This document shows, piece after piece, positions 24,465 through 35,093 of a DNA stretch of 64,000 nt. The first letter of the stretch is position 1. Every line of letters starts with the position of its first letter. The notes beneath the pieces were generated by a model that worked only from the letters and a program-made list of their open reading frames with translations, made no database searches and was not told the DNA's origin. The translations under genes and the position numbers were made by a program. This stretch comes from Paracidovorax wautersii. GTDB taxonomy: Bacteria > Pseudomonadota > Gammaproteobacteria > Burkholderiales > Burkholderiaceae_C. The stretch lies in NCBI RefSeq assembly GCF_900113035.1, contig NZ_FONX01000011.1:110922-174921 (forward strand), in the 5' to 3' direction.

Positions 24465-26837
24465 ATGCTGTCGTCTCCACCTCGCGCCGCGCCGCCGGAA
24501 CCCGCCCAGGCCCCGGAGGCCGCCGCCCTGATCGACGATCCGCAGGAGTGGCAGGCCTTCAGCCGGCCCGTGGGCGTGCCAGAGGATGCCTGCTGGGAAT
24601 CGCACGTCGTGCTCGAAGGCATGCACTGCGCGGCCTGCGCGCTCGCCATCGAGGCGGCGCTGCGCAGCGTGCCCGGCGTGGCCCAGGCCGATGTGAGCGC
24701 CGCCGCCCAGCGCGCCCGCGTGGTCTGGCAGGCCGGGCAGGTGCGGCCTTCGCAGTGGATGGGCGCGGTGATGCGCGCCGGCTACCGGGCGGTGCCGGCG
24801 CTCGACGCCTTCGCGCGCGAGCAGCGCCAGCGCGAGCAGCGCCGCGCCCTGTGGCGCTGGCTGGTGGCGGGCTTTTGCATGATGCAGGTGATGATGTATG
24901 CGTGGCCCGCCTACCACGCCATGCCGGGCGATCTCACGCCCGAGATGGAGCAGCTGCTGCGCTGGGCCTCGTGGGTCATCAGCCTGCCGGTGATGCTGTT
25001 CGCCTGCGGGCCGTTCTTCTCCAGCGCGCTGCGCGACGTGCGCCACGGCCGCATCAGCATGGATCTGCCGGTGGCGCTGGGCATCGCCATCAGCTTCGCG
25101 GTCAGCACGGCCGGCACCTTCGATGCGGCGGGCCCGTTCGGGCACGAGGTGTACTACGACTCCCTCACCATGTTCGTCTTCTTCCTGCTCACCGGCCGGT
25201 GGCTGGAGCTGCGCCTGCGCAGCCGCACCGCCGGCGCGCTGGAGTCGGTGATGAACCGCCTGCCCGACAGCGTGCTGCGGCGCGGCGCCGACGGCGGCTT
25301 CACGCGCATCGCCGCGCGCCGCCTGGCCGTGGGCGACACCGTGCGCGTGCTGCCCGGCGAGGCCTTTCCGGGCGATGGCCGCATCGTGCGCGGCAGCACG
25401 CAGGCCGACGAGGCGCTGCTGACGGGCGAATCCACGCCTGTGCTGCGGGCCGAGGGCAGCGCCGTGGCGGCGGGCAGCCACAACCTGCTGGCCGCCGTGG
25501 ACGTGCTGATCGAGCGCCTGGGCCCGCAGACGCGCTTCGGCGAGATCGTGGCGCTGATGGAAAGCGCAGCGCTGCAAAAGCCCCGCCTGGCCCAGCTGGC
25601 CGACCGCATCGCCCGGCCGTTCCTCGTGGCCGTGCTGCTGGCCGCGGGCCTGGCTGCCGCCTGGTGGTGGCCCACGGACCCGGGCCATGCGCTGATGGTG
25701 GCGGTGGCCGTGCTCATCGTCACCTGCCCGTGCGCGCTGTCGCTGGCCACGCCCGTGGCCATGCTCACGGCCGCCGGCACGCTGGCGCGCCAGGGCGTGC
25801 TGGTGCGCAACCTGCAGGGGCTGGAAGCGCTGGCCGGCGTGGACACCATCGTCTTCGACAAGACCGGCACGCTGACCGAAGGCGGGCTGGGCCTGGATGC
25901 CGTGCGGCCCGCGCCCGGCAGCGGCTTGGACGCGGCCGGCGCGCTGGCCCTGGCGGCGGCGCTGGCGCGGCATTCGCTGCATCCGGCCTCGCAGGCCATC
26001 GTGCAGGCGGCGGGGGCTGCAGCATCCGGCGGCGCGGCGCCGGAGCTGGCCGATGTGCAGGAGCTGCCCGGCCGCGGCCTGCAGGCGCGGGCGGCCGATG
26101 GCGCCGTGCTGTGGCTGGGTTCGGCGCGCTTCGCCGGCGTGGCGCCCGTGCCGGGCGAAGACGCCGGGCCGGTGGTGGTGCTGTCGCGCCAGAGCGGGCA
26201 GGGCGTGCCGCAGTGCCTGGCGCGCTTCGCGCTCAGCGAGGCCCTGCGGCCCGATGCCGCCGCAGCCATCGCGCAGCTGCGCGAAGCGGGCGTGCAGGTG
26301 CTGCTGCTCTCGGGCGACCGCGATGCCGCCGCGCAGCGCGTGGCCGCGCTCGCGGGCATCGTGGATGCGGCGGGCGATTGCGCACCGCAGGACAAGTGGC
26401 AGCGGCTGCAGGCGCTGCAGGCGCAGGGCCGGTACGTGGCGATGGTGGGCGACGGCCTCAACGACGGGCCGGTGCTGGCGGGCGCGCATGTCTCGTTCGC
26501 CTTCGGGCGCGCCGTGCCGCTGGCGCAGGCGCAATCGGATTTCGCGGTGCTGGGCGAGCGGCTCGTGCGCGTGCCGCAGGCCCTGCTGCTGGCGCGCCGC
26601 ACGATGCGCGTGGTGCGCCAGAACCTGGCCTGGGCCGCGGCCTACAACGCGCTGTGCGTGCCGCTGGCCGTGGCCGGCTGGATGCCGGCCTGGCTCGCGG
26701 GGCTGGGCATGGCGGCCAGCTCGCTGCTGGTGGTGATGAACGCCGCACGCCTGGCGCGCTGGCCGGGCGAGGCGCCGGCCACTGCACAGGCCGCTGCAAC
26801 GCCCGCCGCACCCGCTGCCGTGCTGGAGGCGGTGTGA
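24465..26837 (+). CDS. ccoI: CcoI-type copper-transporting P1B ATPase for cbb3 oxidase assembly
   Basis: A 790-residue inner-membrane heavy-metal ATPase. An N-terminal metal-binding domain carries GMHCAAC (Cys 55 and 58). The transmembrane ion motif is CPC (421-423), the phosphorylated aspartate is D465 in DKTGTLT, and GDGLNDGPVL follows. Pairing with ccoS, one base downstream, and ccoNOQP identifies it as CcoI/FixI, which supplies copper to cbb3 oxidase, rather than a general CopA detoxifier. ATG 24465 is the start nearest the family length; the further N-terminal frame overlaps the FNR box. Confidence 0.92.
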   Translation: MLSSPPRAAPPEPAQAPEAAALIDDPQEWQAFSRPVGVPEDACWESHVVLEGMHCAACALAIEAALRSVPGVAQADVSAAAQRARVVWQAGQVRPSQWMGAVMRAGYRAVPALDAFAREQRQREQRRALWRWLVAGFCMMQVMMYAWPAYHAMPGDLTPEMEQLLRWASWVISLPVMLFACGPFFSSALRDVRHGRISMDLPVALGIAISFAVSTAGTFDAAGPFGHEVYYDSLTMFVFFLLTGRWLELRLRSRTAGALESVMNRLPDSVLRRGADGGFTRIAARRLAVGDTVRVLPGEAFPGDGRIVRGSTQADEALLTGESTPVLRAEGSAVAAGSHNLLAAVDVLIERLGPQTRFGEIVALMESAALQKPRLAQLADRIARPFLVAVLLAAGLAAAWWWPTDPGHALMVAVAVLIVTCPCALSLATPVAMLTAAGTLARQGVLVRNLQGLEALAGVDTIVFDKTGTLTEGGLGLDAVRPAPGSGLDAAGALALAAALARHSLHPASQAIVQAAGAAASGGAAPELADVQELPGRGLQARAADGAVLWLGSARFAGVAPVPGEDAGPVVVLSRQSGQGVPQCLARFALSEALRPDAAAAIAQLREAGVQVLLLSGDRDAAAQRVAALAGIVDAAGDCAPQDKWQRLQALQAQGRYVAMVGDGLNDGPVLAGAHVSFAFGRAVPLAQAQSDFAVLGERLVRVPQALLLARRTMRVVRQNLAWAAAYNALCVPLAVAGWMPAWLAGLGMAASSLLVVMNAARLARWPGEAPATAQAAATPAAPAAVLEAV

Positions 26838-26838
26838 C

Positions 26839-26982
26839 ATGGACATCCTCTACCTGCTGATCCCTCTCTCGGTGGTGCTGGTGCTGGCCGTGCTCGCGGG
26901 CCTGTGGTGGGCCGTGGACCGCGGCCAGTTCGAGAACGTGGAGCAAGAGGGCGAGCGCATCCTCGACGACGAGACGCGCTGA
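26839..26982 (+). CDS. ccoS: cbb3-type cytochrome oxidase assembly protein CcoS
   Basis: A 47-residue single-span membrane protein: a hydrophobic helix at about residues 3-24 (MDILYLLIPLSVVLVLAVLA), then LWWAVDRGQFENVEQEGERI and an acidic end. The WAV..GQF.....EG..IL pattern is the CcoS hallmark. It begins one base after the ccoI stop, so they are probably translated together. CcoS is needed for haem and copper insertion into CcoN in Rhodobacter. Confidence 0.93.
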   Translation: MDILYLLIPLSVVLVLAVLAGLWWAVDRGQFENVEQEGERILDDETR

Positions 26983-27127
26983 GCGCACGGAGCGCTCCGG
27001 GCGTGCCGGCAACGCTGTGGGGGCGCTGCGGCCCGCGCAGGAATCGGTGCGTCCGTTCGGCGTGCACAGCCGCGCGCGCGGCACTCAGTGATGCGGCGCA
27101 CCTTCCTGGAAACCTTCTGAAACCCGG

Positions 27128-27141
27128 TTGATGTGCGTCAA
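27128..27141 (+). promoter_or_regulatory. FNR/Anr-type box upstream of ccoN
   Basis: TTGAT-GTGC-GTCAA matches the FNR consensus at nine of ten positions and carries the same single deviation as the ccoI box. It lies 53 bases before the ccoN ATG, a suitable distance for activation of ccoNOQP at low oxygen. Confidence 0.85.
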
Positions 27142-27194
27142 CGGGCCGGGGCGGCACCTGCAACACACTGGCCCCGCAATACAAGAGGTGCCCG

Positions 27195-28634
27195 ATGGAT
27201 TCTTCTCAAACCCGTGCTGCGCATTACGACGATTCGGTCGTGCGGCAGTTCTCGATCATGGCGGTGGTGTGGGGCGTGGTCGGCATGCTGGTGGGCGTGG
27301 TCATCGCCGCGCAGCTGGCCTGGCCCGAACTCAACTTCGGCATTCCCTGGCTCAGCTACGGCCGCCTGCGGCCGCTGCATACCAATGCGGTGATCTTCGC
27401 CTTCGGCGGCTGCGGCCTGTTCGCCACCAGCTACTACGTGGTGCAGCGCACCTGCCAGACGCGGCTCTTCGCCGGGCCGCTGGCCAAGTTCACGTTCTGG
27501 GGCTGGCAGCTGGTCATCCTGGCCGCGGCCATCAGCCTGCCGCTGGGCTACACCTCCGGCAAGGAATACGCCGAGCTGGAGTGGCCCATCGACATCCTGA
27601 TCGCGGTGGTGTGGGTCTCCTACGCCATCGTGTTCTTCGGCACGGTGGGCAAGCGGCGCGTGCGCCACATCTACGTGGCCAACTGGTTCTTCGGCGCCTT
27701 CATCATCGCCGTGGCGCTGCTGCACATCGTCAACAGCGCGGCCGTGCCTGCGGGCTGGATGAAGAGCTATTCGGCCTATGCCGGCGTGCAGGACGCGATG
27801 GTGCAGTGGTGGTACGGCCATAACGCCGTGGGCTTCTACCTCACCACGGGCTTCCTGGGGATGATGTATTACTTCATCCCCAAGCAGGCCGGCCGCCCGG
27901 TGTACAGCTATCGCCTGTCCATCGTGCACTTCTGGGCGCTGATCTTCACCTACATGTGGGCCGGCCCCCACCATCTGCACTACACGGCGCTGCCGGACTG
28001 GACGCAATCGGTGGGCATGGTGTTCTCGCTGATCCTGCTGGCCCCCAGCTGGGGCGGGATGATCAACGGGATCATGACCCTCTCGGGCGCCTGGCACAAG
28101 CTGCGCACCGACCCCATCCTGCGCTTCCTGATCGTGTCGCTGTCGTTCTACGGCATGTCCACGTTCGAGGGTCCGATGATGTCCATCAAGACCGTCAACG
28201 CGCTGAGCCACTACACCGACTGGACCATCGGCCACGTGCATTCCGGCGCTTTAGGCTGGGTCGGCCTCATCACCATGGGCTCGCTCTACTACCTGATTCC
28301 GCGCCTCTTCGGCAAGGACAAGATGCATTCGGTGCCCGCCATCGAGCTGCACTTCTGGATGGCCACCGTGGGCATCGTGCTCTACATCGCCGCCATGTGG
28401 ATCGCCGGCGTCATGCAGGGCCTGATGTGGCGCGCCATCAACCCGGACGGCACGCTCACCTACACCTTCGTCGAAGGCGTGAAGGCGACCTATCCGTTCT
28501 ACGTGATCCGCTTCGTGGGCGGCCTGATGTACCTGGGCGGCATGGCCGTGATGGCCTGGAACGTATGGATGACGGCCGTCGGCGGGCGTTCGGTCAAGGT
28601 GGCCATCCCCATGGTCCAGCCGGCCCACGCCTGA
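27195..28634 (+). CDS. ccoN: cbb3-type cytochrome c oxidase subunit I
   Basis: A 479-residue catalytic subunit with about twelve membrane helices. It carries low-spin haem b, haem b3 and CuB and reduces oxygen to water while pumping protons. Histidine ligands are visible: H62 (RPLHTNAV), H209 (YGHNAVGF), H259-H260 (AGPHHLHY) and H347/H349 ([11 protein letters not shown]). AAGAGGTG precedes the ATG. It is followed by ccoO, ccoQ and ccoP in the standard order. The upstream FNR box predicts microaerobic induction. Confidence 0.98.
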   Translation: MDSSQTRAAHYDDSVVRQFSIMAVVWGVVGMLVGVVIAAQLAWPELNFGIPWLSYGRLRPLHTNAVIFAFGGCGLFATSYYVVQRTCQTRLFAGPLAKFTFWGWQLVILAAAISLPLGYTSGKEYAELEWPIDILIAVVWVSYAIVFFGTVGKRRVRHIYVANWFFGAFIIAVALLHIVNSAAVPAGWMKSYSAYAGVQDAMVQWWYGHNAVGFYLTTGFLGMMYYFIPKQAGRPVYSYRLSIVHFWALIFTYMWAGPHHLHYTALPDWTQSVGMVFSLILLAPSWGGMINGIMTLSGAWHKLRTDPILRFLIVSLSFYGMSTFEGPMMSIKTVNALSHYTDWTIGHVHSGALGWVGLITMGSLYYLIPRLFGKDKMHSVPAIELHFWMATVGIVLYIAAMWIAGVMQGLMWRAINPDGTLTYTFVEGVKATYPFYVIRFVGGLMYLGGMAVMAWNVWMTAVGGRSVKVAIPMVQPAHA

Positions 28635-28652
28635 GCTTGAAGGAGCGATTGA

Positions 28653-29285
28653 ATGTCTGATACCCCCCGCACCGCATCCGCCGGCTTCACCCATGAAAAG
28701 GTGGAGACCAGCAACTTCCTGATGATCGTGCTGATCCTGCTCGTCGTGGCCGTGGGCGGCCTGGTCGAGATCGTGCCGCTCTTCTTCCAGAAGTCCACCA
28801 CCGAGGCCGTGGACGGCGTCAAGCCCTATACGGCGGTGCAGCTGATCGGCCGCGACATCTATCTGCGCGAGGGTTGCTACAACTGCCACTCGCAGATGAT
28901 CCGCCCCTTCCGCGCCGAGACGCTGCGCTACGGCCACTACTCCGTGGCGGGCGAATTCGTCTATGACCACCCCTTCCAGTGGGGCAGCAAGCGCACCGGC
29001 CCCGACCTGCAGCGCGTGGGCGGCAAGTACAGCGACGAGTGGCACCGCATCCACCTGAACAACCCGCGCGACGTGGTGCCCGAATCGAACATGCCCGCCT
29101 ACCCGTGGCTGGAGAAGACCCAGGTCGATCCCACCGTGGTCGCACCGCGCATGAAGGCGCTGCGCATCGTGGGCGTGCCCTACACCGATGCCGAGATCGC
29201 CGGCGGCGCCGACGAGGTCAAGGGCAAGACCGAGCTGGACGCACTCATCGCCTACCTGCAGGTCATGGGCCGCGCGCTCAAGTAG
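28653..29285 (+). CDS. ccoO: cbb3-type cytochrome c oxidase subunit II (monohaem)
   Basis: A 210-residue membrane-anchored c-type cytochrome. One helix spans about residues 20-45, and the haem motif CYNCH is at residues 75-79. ESNMPAYPW contains the likely Met axial ligand. It passes electrons from CcoP to CcoN. AAGGAG lies upstream of the ATG and it starts 18 bases after ccoN. Confidence 0.97.
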   Translation: MSDTPRTASAGFTHEKVETSNFLMIVLILLVVAVGGLVEIVPLFFQKSTTEAVDGVKPYTAVQLIGRDIYLREGCYNCHSQMIRPFRAETLRYGHYSVAGEFVYDHPFQWGSKRTGPDLQRVGGKYSDEWHRIHLNNPRDVVPESNMPAYPWLEKTQVDPTVVAPRMKALRIVGVPYTDAEIAGGADEVKGKTELDALIAYLQVMGRALK

Positions 29286-29323
29286 GCAAGCCTGCGCCGC
29301 ACACCGCAACCAAGGAGTCTGCT

Positions 29324-29461
29324 ATGGACATCACCACCATGCGCATCGTGGCCACGCTGGCATCGCTGGCGTGCTTTCTGGGCATCTGGGTCTGGGCGTT
29401 CCTGCGCCGCAACCAGGCCCGCTTCGAGGAGGCGGCGCAGCTGCCCTTCGTGCAGGACTGA
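29324..29461 (+). CDS. ccoQ: cbb3-type oxidase subunit IV (CcoQ)
   Basis: A 45-residue single-helix protein: a hydrophobic span at about residues 8-27 (VATLASLACFLGIWVWAF), then a basic RRNQARFEEAAQLPF tail. Size, topology and position between ccoO and ccoP identify CcoQ, a stabilising subunit of the oxidase. AAGGAG at 29311-29316 supports ATG 29324. Confidence 0.93.
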   Translation: MDITTMRIVATLASLACFLGIWVWAFLRRNQARFEEAAQLPFVQD

Positions 29462-29536
29462 CGGACTCACTGCCGGCCTCGCCGCCGGTCCCACGGACCG
29501 ACCGGGCGGCCGCACGCACAAGAAACGAGAGAACCC

Positions 29537-30457
29537 ATGAGCGATTTCACCAACCATTTCTGGTCCCTCTATGTGGCCGGGGTCACGCTGGCCGGCATCC
29601 TGGCCTGCGCCCTGCTGCTGTGGATCACCTCGCGCAAGAAGGTGGAGGCCACGGCCGACAACACCACCGGCCACGTCTGGGACGAGGACCTGCGCGAGAT
29701 GAACAACCCGCTGCCGCGCTGGTGGATGTGGCTGTTCATCATCACCATGGTCTTCGGCGTGGCCTACCTGGTGGCCTATCCGGGCCTGGGCGCCTTCGCC
29801 GGCCGCCTGGGCTGGACGCAGCGCGGCGAGTACGAGGCCGAGATGGCCAAGGCCGATGCCGAGCTGCAGCCGCTCTACGCCCGCTTCGCGCAGATGAAGC
29901 CCGAAGAGATGGCGCGCGACCCGCAGGCCATGGCCATCGGCGAACGCCTCTTCCTCAACAACTGCGCGCAATGCCACGGCTCCGACGCGCGCGGCAGCAA
30001 GGGCTTTCCCAACCTGACCGATGGCGACTGGCTGCATGGCGGCGCGCCCGAGCAGATCCACCAGACTATCCACGATGGCCGCATCGGCGTGATGCCGCCC
30101 ATGGCCGCCGCCGTGGGCTCGCCCGAAGACGTGCGCAACCTCGCGCAGTACGTGCTGAGCCTCTCGGGCAGCCCGCACGATTCGCTGCGCGCGTCGCTGG
30201 GCAAGTCCAAGTTCACGGCCTGCGCCGCCTGCCACGGCATGGATGGCAAGGGCAACACCGCCCTGGGCGCGCCCAACCTCACCGACGACATCTGGCTGCA
30301 CGGCTGGGGCGAGGCCGCCATCACCGCGATGATCAACAACGGCAAGACCAACCAGATGCCCGCGCAGGCCGGCAAGCTGACCGACAGCCAGATCAACGTG
30401 CTGACGGCCTATGTCTGGGGCCTGTCGAACGGCAAGCCCGGCGCCGCCGTGCGCTGA
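29537..30457 (+). CDS. ccoP: cbb3-type cytochrome c oxidase subunit III (dihaem)
   Basis: A 306-residue subunit that accepts electrons from soluble c cytochromes. Two membrane helices lie at about residues 8-30 and 62-82, with the signature NNPLPRWW between them. Two haem motifs follow: CAQCH (143-147) and CAACH (229-233). The Met ligands are probably in GVMPPMA and NQMPAQAG. GAGAGAACCC precedes the ATG. It ends the ccoNOQP set; ccoG follows after 141 bases. Confidence 0.97.
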   Translation: MSDFTNHFWSLYVAGVTLAGILACALLLWITSRKKVEATADNTTGHVWDEDLREMNNPLPRWWMWLFIITMVFGVAYLVAYPGLGAFAGRLGWTQRGEYEAEMAKADAELQPLYARFAQMKPEEMARDPQAMAIGERLFLNNCAQCHGSDARGSKGFPNLTDGDWLHGGAPEQIHQTIHDGRIGVMPPMAAAVGSPEDVRNLAQYVLSLSGSPHDSLRASLGKSKFTACAACHGMDGKGNTALGAPNLTDDIWLHGWGEAAITAMINNGKTNQMPAQAGKLTDSQINVLTAYVWGLSNGKPGAAVR

Positions 30458-30598
30458 GCGGGCCCCGAAGAACGTGGCGCACGCCTGCCCCCCGTGCCCA
30501 CGTCCTGAGCCGGCGCCCCGGCGCCGGCTGCACCGAATGACTTCTTCCCCTCACCACAAGACCCGGAACCCATCCGGGCCCCGCCACAGGCCCCCACC

Positions 30599-32029
<1,431 letters not shown>

Positions 32030-32096
32030 TGGCAGCGGCGCCCGGGTTTTCTACGGTTCTTGGTGAAGCGGCCGTGCGCCGCGAAGGAGTGTGAGC

Positions 32097-32381
32097 ATGA
32101 CCCCCGTCGTTCCATCGGCCGCGCAGCCCGCCGGCCCCGTGCCCCAGCCCTGGTGGCGCTACGGCCATGTGTGGCTCATCATCGCCGGGCCCGCCATCGT
32201 GGTGGTGGCCGGCTTCATCACGCTCTGGCTGGCCGTGAGCCGGCCCGATCCGGTGCTGGCCGAGGACTACTACCAGCGCGGGCTCGACATCAACAAGACG
32301 CTGCGCCACGACGCCGCCGCCATGGCGCCGGCCCTCAAGGGCCGCAACCATGCGGCCACGCCCGCGCAGGACCGGCCCTGA
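32097..32381 (+). CDS. ccoH: FixH/CcoH family cbb3 oxidase accessory protein
   Basis: A 94-residue protein with one membrane helix at about residues 28-50 and the EDYYQRGLDINKTL segment typical of FixH (VEDYYxxGxxyN). It is shorter than alpha-proteobacterial FixH (about 150 residues), in keeping with beta-proteobacterial CcoH forms. AAGGAG at 32083-32088 favours ATG 32097 over GTG 32091. CcoH is a stable part of the assembling cbb3 oxidase in Rhodobacter. Confidence 0.88.
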   Translation: MTPVVPSAAQPAGPVPQPWWRYGHVWLIIAGPAIVVVAGFITLWLAVSRPDPVLAEDYYQRGLDINKTLRHDAAAMAPALKGRNHAATPAQDRP

Positions 32382-32412
32382 GCCGGCCCCCCGCCCCGAG
32401 GAGCACGACACC

Positions 32413-32700
32413 ATGCTGAAACAGCGCCTGATGTGGATCGCCTGGCCCGCCTTTCTGATGGCGGGCGTGATGGAAATGGTCGTCTTCGCCTGCGTCGATC
32501 CGCAGGCGCTGCACTGGGCGGACCAGCCGCTCGCGCTCTCGCGCGAAGGGGTCTATACCCTGGCCTTCTTCGTGTTCTGGGCCATCATCATGCTGTCCGG
32601 CGCGCTTACCACCTTGCTGTCGCTCTCGCCCTTCGAGATCAACCGTTGTCCGGTGCCGGAATGCGAGCGACCCGCCGACTGCGCGAAATACCCGCGCTAG
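32413..32700 (+). CDS. small two-helix membrane protein of the cco cluster with a Cys-containing tail
   Basis: A 95-residue protein I do not recognise as a named family. Hydrophobic segments occupy about residues 7-27 and 45-70. The C-terminal tail has three cysteines in CPVPECERPADC. It lies 31 bases after ccoH in the same direction and directly before the converging fnr gene, so it is probably the last gene of the cco maturation operon. A metal- or redox-related role in oxidase assembly is only a guess from the cysteines and location. Confidence 0.8.
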   Translation: MLKQRLMWIAWPAFLMAGVMEMVVFACVDPQALHWADQPLALSREGVYTLAFFVFWAIIMLSGALTTLLSLSPFEINRCPVPECERPADCAKYPR

Positions 32701-32759
32701 CGGGGCCGGCGCGCCGCCCGCGCAGCGAGCTGCCGGGCGGTGCCAGGCGCGGTTCAGCC

Positions 32760-33485
32760 TCAGTGGCAGGCCTGGCTCTGGCTGTTGACGATGCGCTTGA
32801 GCGCCTCGGTGTCGAGGATGCGCACGTGGCGCTGCTTCACCTCGACGATGCCTTCCTCGACGAACTTCGAGAAGGTGCGGCTCACGGTCTCGAGCTTCAG
32901 GCCCAGGTAGCTGCCGATCTCCTCGCGCGTCATGCGCAGCACCAGCTCGGACTGCGAGAAGCCGCGCGCATGCAGCCGCTGCACCAGGTTCAGCAAAAAG
33001 GCCGCCAGCCGCTCCTCGGCGCGCATGCTGCCCAGCAGCAGCATCACGCCGTGCTCGCGCACGATCTCACGGCTCATGATCTTGTGGACGTGGTTCTGCA
33101 GCGCCGTGACCTCGCGCGAAAGCTCCTCGATGCGGTCGAAGGGCATGACGCAGACCTCGGCATCCTCCAGCGCCACCGCGTCGCAGCTGTGGTGGTCGTT
33201 CACGATGCCGTCCAGGCCGATGATCTCGCCGGCCATCTGGAAGCCCGTCACCTGGTCGCGGCCGTCCTCGGTGGCCACGCAGGTCTTGAAGAAGCCGGTG
33301 CGGATCGCGAAGAGCGACGTGAACGTCTCGCCATTGCGGAACAGCGTGCCCCCGCGCTTGACCTTGCGGCGCACGGCGACGATCTCGTCGATCCGCTGCA
33401 GCTGCTGTTCGTTCAGGCCCATGGGCATGCACAGTTCGCGCAGGTTGCAGTTGGAGCAGGCCACTTTGATGGTTTGCGGATTCAT
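32760..33485 (-). CDS. fnr: Fnr/Anr-type oxygen-sensing transcriptional regulator
   Basis: A 241-residue CRP/FNR family regulator. Cluster ligands are the N-terminal C10, C13 and C19 (CSNCNLREC-like spacing) and C101, so it should bind an oxygen-labile [4Fe-4S] cluster. The C-terminal helix-turn-helix has the recognition helix LETVSRTFSKF, carrying the E--SR residues that read TTGAT. ATG 33485 is chosen because the preceding residues are non-conserved. Three FNR-type boxes near 24.4, 27.1 and 33.6 kb make it the likely activator of ccoIS, ccoNOQP and hemN. Confidence 0.95.
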   Translation of the reverse strand: MNPQTIKVACSNCNLRELCMPMGLNEQQLQRIDEIVAVRRKVKRGGTLFRNGETFTSLFAIRTGFFKTCVATEDGRDQVTGFQMAGEIIGLDGIVNDHHSCDAVALEDAEVCVMPFDRIEELSREVTALQNHVHKIMSREIVREHGVMLLLGSMRAEERLAAFLLNLVQRLHARGFSQSELVLRMTREEIGSYLGLKLETVSRTFSKFVEEGIVEVKQRHVRILDTEALKRIVNSQSQACH

Positions 33486-33627
33486 ATGCACGGAGCTCCT
33501 GTGGTGGCTGCGTCGCATCGGGCGAACCGGCGACGATCGTGCGGCATGGCGCAGGGTCCATATCGCACAAGAGGTTTCAATTCATTGATGTCTCTGCCGA
33601 TTGTGTCAGCCCGCTTGCAGACATCGC

Positions 33628-33641
33628 TTGATGCATATCAA
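33628..33641 (+). promoter_or_regulatory. perfect FNR/Anr box upstream of hemN
   Basis: TTGAT-GCAT-ATCAA is an exact match to the FNR consensus. It lies 56 bases before the hemN ATG and about 143 bases upstream of the divergent fnr start, so it most likely activates hemN and might also affect fnr. Confidence 0.9.
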
Positions 33642-33697
33642 GGACGGCCGAGGGGCGCTGCGGCAGAGTCCGGAGCCGGACCCCAAGGAATCCCTTC

Positions 33698-35080
33698 ATG
33701 AATGCTGTCACTCCCGAGCTATTGCGTCGCTTCGACGTGCCAGGGCCACGCTACACCTCCTATCCGACGGCAGACCGGTTCGTCGAAGCGTTCGGGCAGG
33801 ACGAGTATGTCCTCGCGTTGCAGCAGCGGCGCGCCGGAACGGCCTCCATGGCCCTGCCGCTCTCCCTTTATGTGCACATTCCGTTCTGCGAATCGCTCTG
33901 TTACTACTGCGCGTGCAACAAGATCATCACGCGCCACCCCGAGCGTGCCACCACCTACCTGCGCTATCTGAGCCGCGAGATCGACCTGCACACCGCGCAA
34001 TGCGGCGTGGGCCAGCCCGTGAGCCAGCTGCACCTGGGCGGCGGCAGCCCCACCTTCCTGTCCGATGCCGCGCTGCGCGAGCTCATGGCCATGCTGCGGC
34101 GCAGCTTCGCGCTGGTGCCGGGCGGCGAATACTCGATCGAGGTGGACCCGCGCACCGTGACCGAGGAGCGCCTGGCCCTGCTGGCCGAGCTGGGCTTCAA
34201 CCGCCTGAGCTTCGGCGTGCAGGACTTCGACCCCGAGGTGCAGAAGGCCGTCCACCGCGTGCAGCCGGCCGCCCAGGTGTTCGGCCTGGTGGAGGCCGCG
34301 CGGCGCCTGGGCTTCGAGTCGATCAACGTCGATCTGATCTACGGCCTGCCGCGCCAGACGCCCGAATCCTTCGACCGCACGCTGGAGCAGATCGCCCTGC
34401 TGCGGCCGGACCGCATCGCGCTCTACGCCTACGCCCACCTGCCCGAGCGCTTCAAGCCGCAGCGGCGCATCGTCACGGCCGAGCTGCCGCAAGCCTCGGC
34501 CAAGGTGTCGATGCTCTCGCGCTCGCTCCAGGCCTTCGGCGAGGCGGGCTATGTCTATGTGGGCATGGACCATTTCGCGCTGCCGCACGACCCGCTGGCC
34601 GTGGCCAAGCGGCAGGGCCGGCTGCACCGCAACTTCCAGGGCTACAGCACCCAGCCCGACTGCGACCTGATCGGCCTGGGCGTATCGGCCATCGGCCGCG
34701 TGGGCGCCACCTACAGCCAGAACGCCAAGACGCTGGAGGAGTACTACGACTTCCTCGACCAGGGCCGGCTGCCCGTGGTGCGGGGCCTGGCCCTCACCCG
34801 CGACGACCTGGTGCGGCGCGCCGTCATCATGGCGCTGATGTGCCAGGGCGAGGTGTTGTTCGAGCCCATGGAGCAGTCCTGGCTGATCGACTTCCGCCGG
34901 TACTTCTCTGCCGAGATCGAGCATCTGCACGACCTGCAGGAGCAGGGGCTGGCGACGGTGACGGACGACGCCATCACCGTCACGCCCATGGGCTGGTTCT
35001 TCGTGCGCGGCGTGGCCATGGTGTTCGACCGCCATCTGCAGGTGGATCGCAACCGCGCGCGGTTCTCCCGCATCATCTGA
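33698..35080 (+). CDS. hemN: oxygen-independent coproporphyrinogen III oxidase
   Basis: A 460-residue radical SAM enzyme converting coproporphyrinogen III to protoporphyrinogen IX without oxygen. The cluster motif is CESLCYYC (C64, C68, C71), preceded by YVHIPF. LHLGGGSPTFLS, SIEVDPRTV, RLSFGVQDF and ALYAYAHLP are HemN-type segments, and the length fits HemN rather than HemW. AAGGAATCC precedes the ATG. The upstream FNR box indicates expression at low oxygen, supplying haem for the cbb3 oxidase. Confidence 0.96.
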   Translation: MNAVTPELLRRFDVPGPRYTSYPTADRFVEAFGQDEYVLALQQRRAGTASMALPLSLYVHIPFCESLCYYCACNKIITRHPERATTYLRYLSREIDLHTAQCGVGQPVSQLHLGGGSPTFLSDAALRELMAMLRRSFALVPGGEYSIEVDPRTVTEERLALLAELGFNRLSFGVQDFDPEVQKAVHRVQPAAQVFGLVEAARRLGFESINVDLIYGLPRQTPESFDRTLEQIALLRPDRIALYAYAHLPERFKPQRRIVTAELPQASAKVSMLSRSLQAFGEAGYVYVGMDHFALPHDPLAVAKRQGRLHRNFQGYSTQPDCDLIGLGVSAIGRVGATYSQNAKTLEEYYDFLDQGRLPVVRGLALTRDDLVRRAVIMALMCQGEVLFEPMEQSWLIDFRRYFSAEIEHLHDLQEQGLATVTDDAITVTPMGWFFVRGVAMVFDRHLQVDRNRARFSRII

Positions 35081-35093
35081 CGGCCCCCCCGCC

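Noticed and set aside
24426..26846. About 800-codon open frame opposite ccoI
   Set aside because: Shadow frame caused by third-position GC bias; composition is Arg/His/Gln-rich and no motif is seen, while ccoI has all P-type ATPase motifs.
33575..33589. TTTCAATTCATTGAT in the fnr-hemN gap as a further FNR box
   Set aside because: The half-sites are in the wrong order (TCAA-N4-TTGA rather than TTGA-N4-TCAA).
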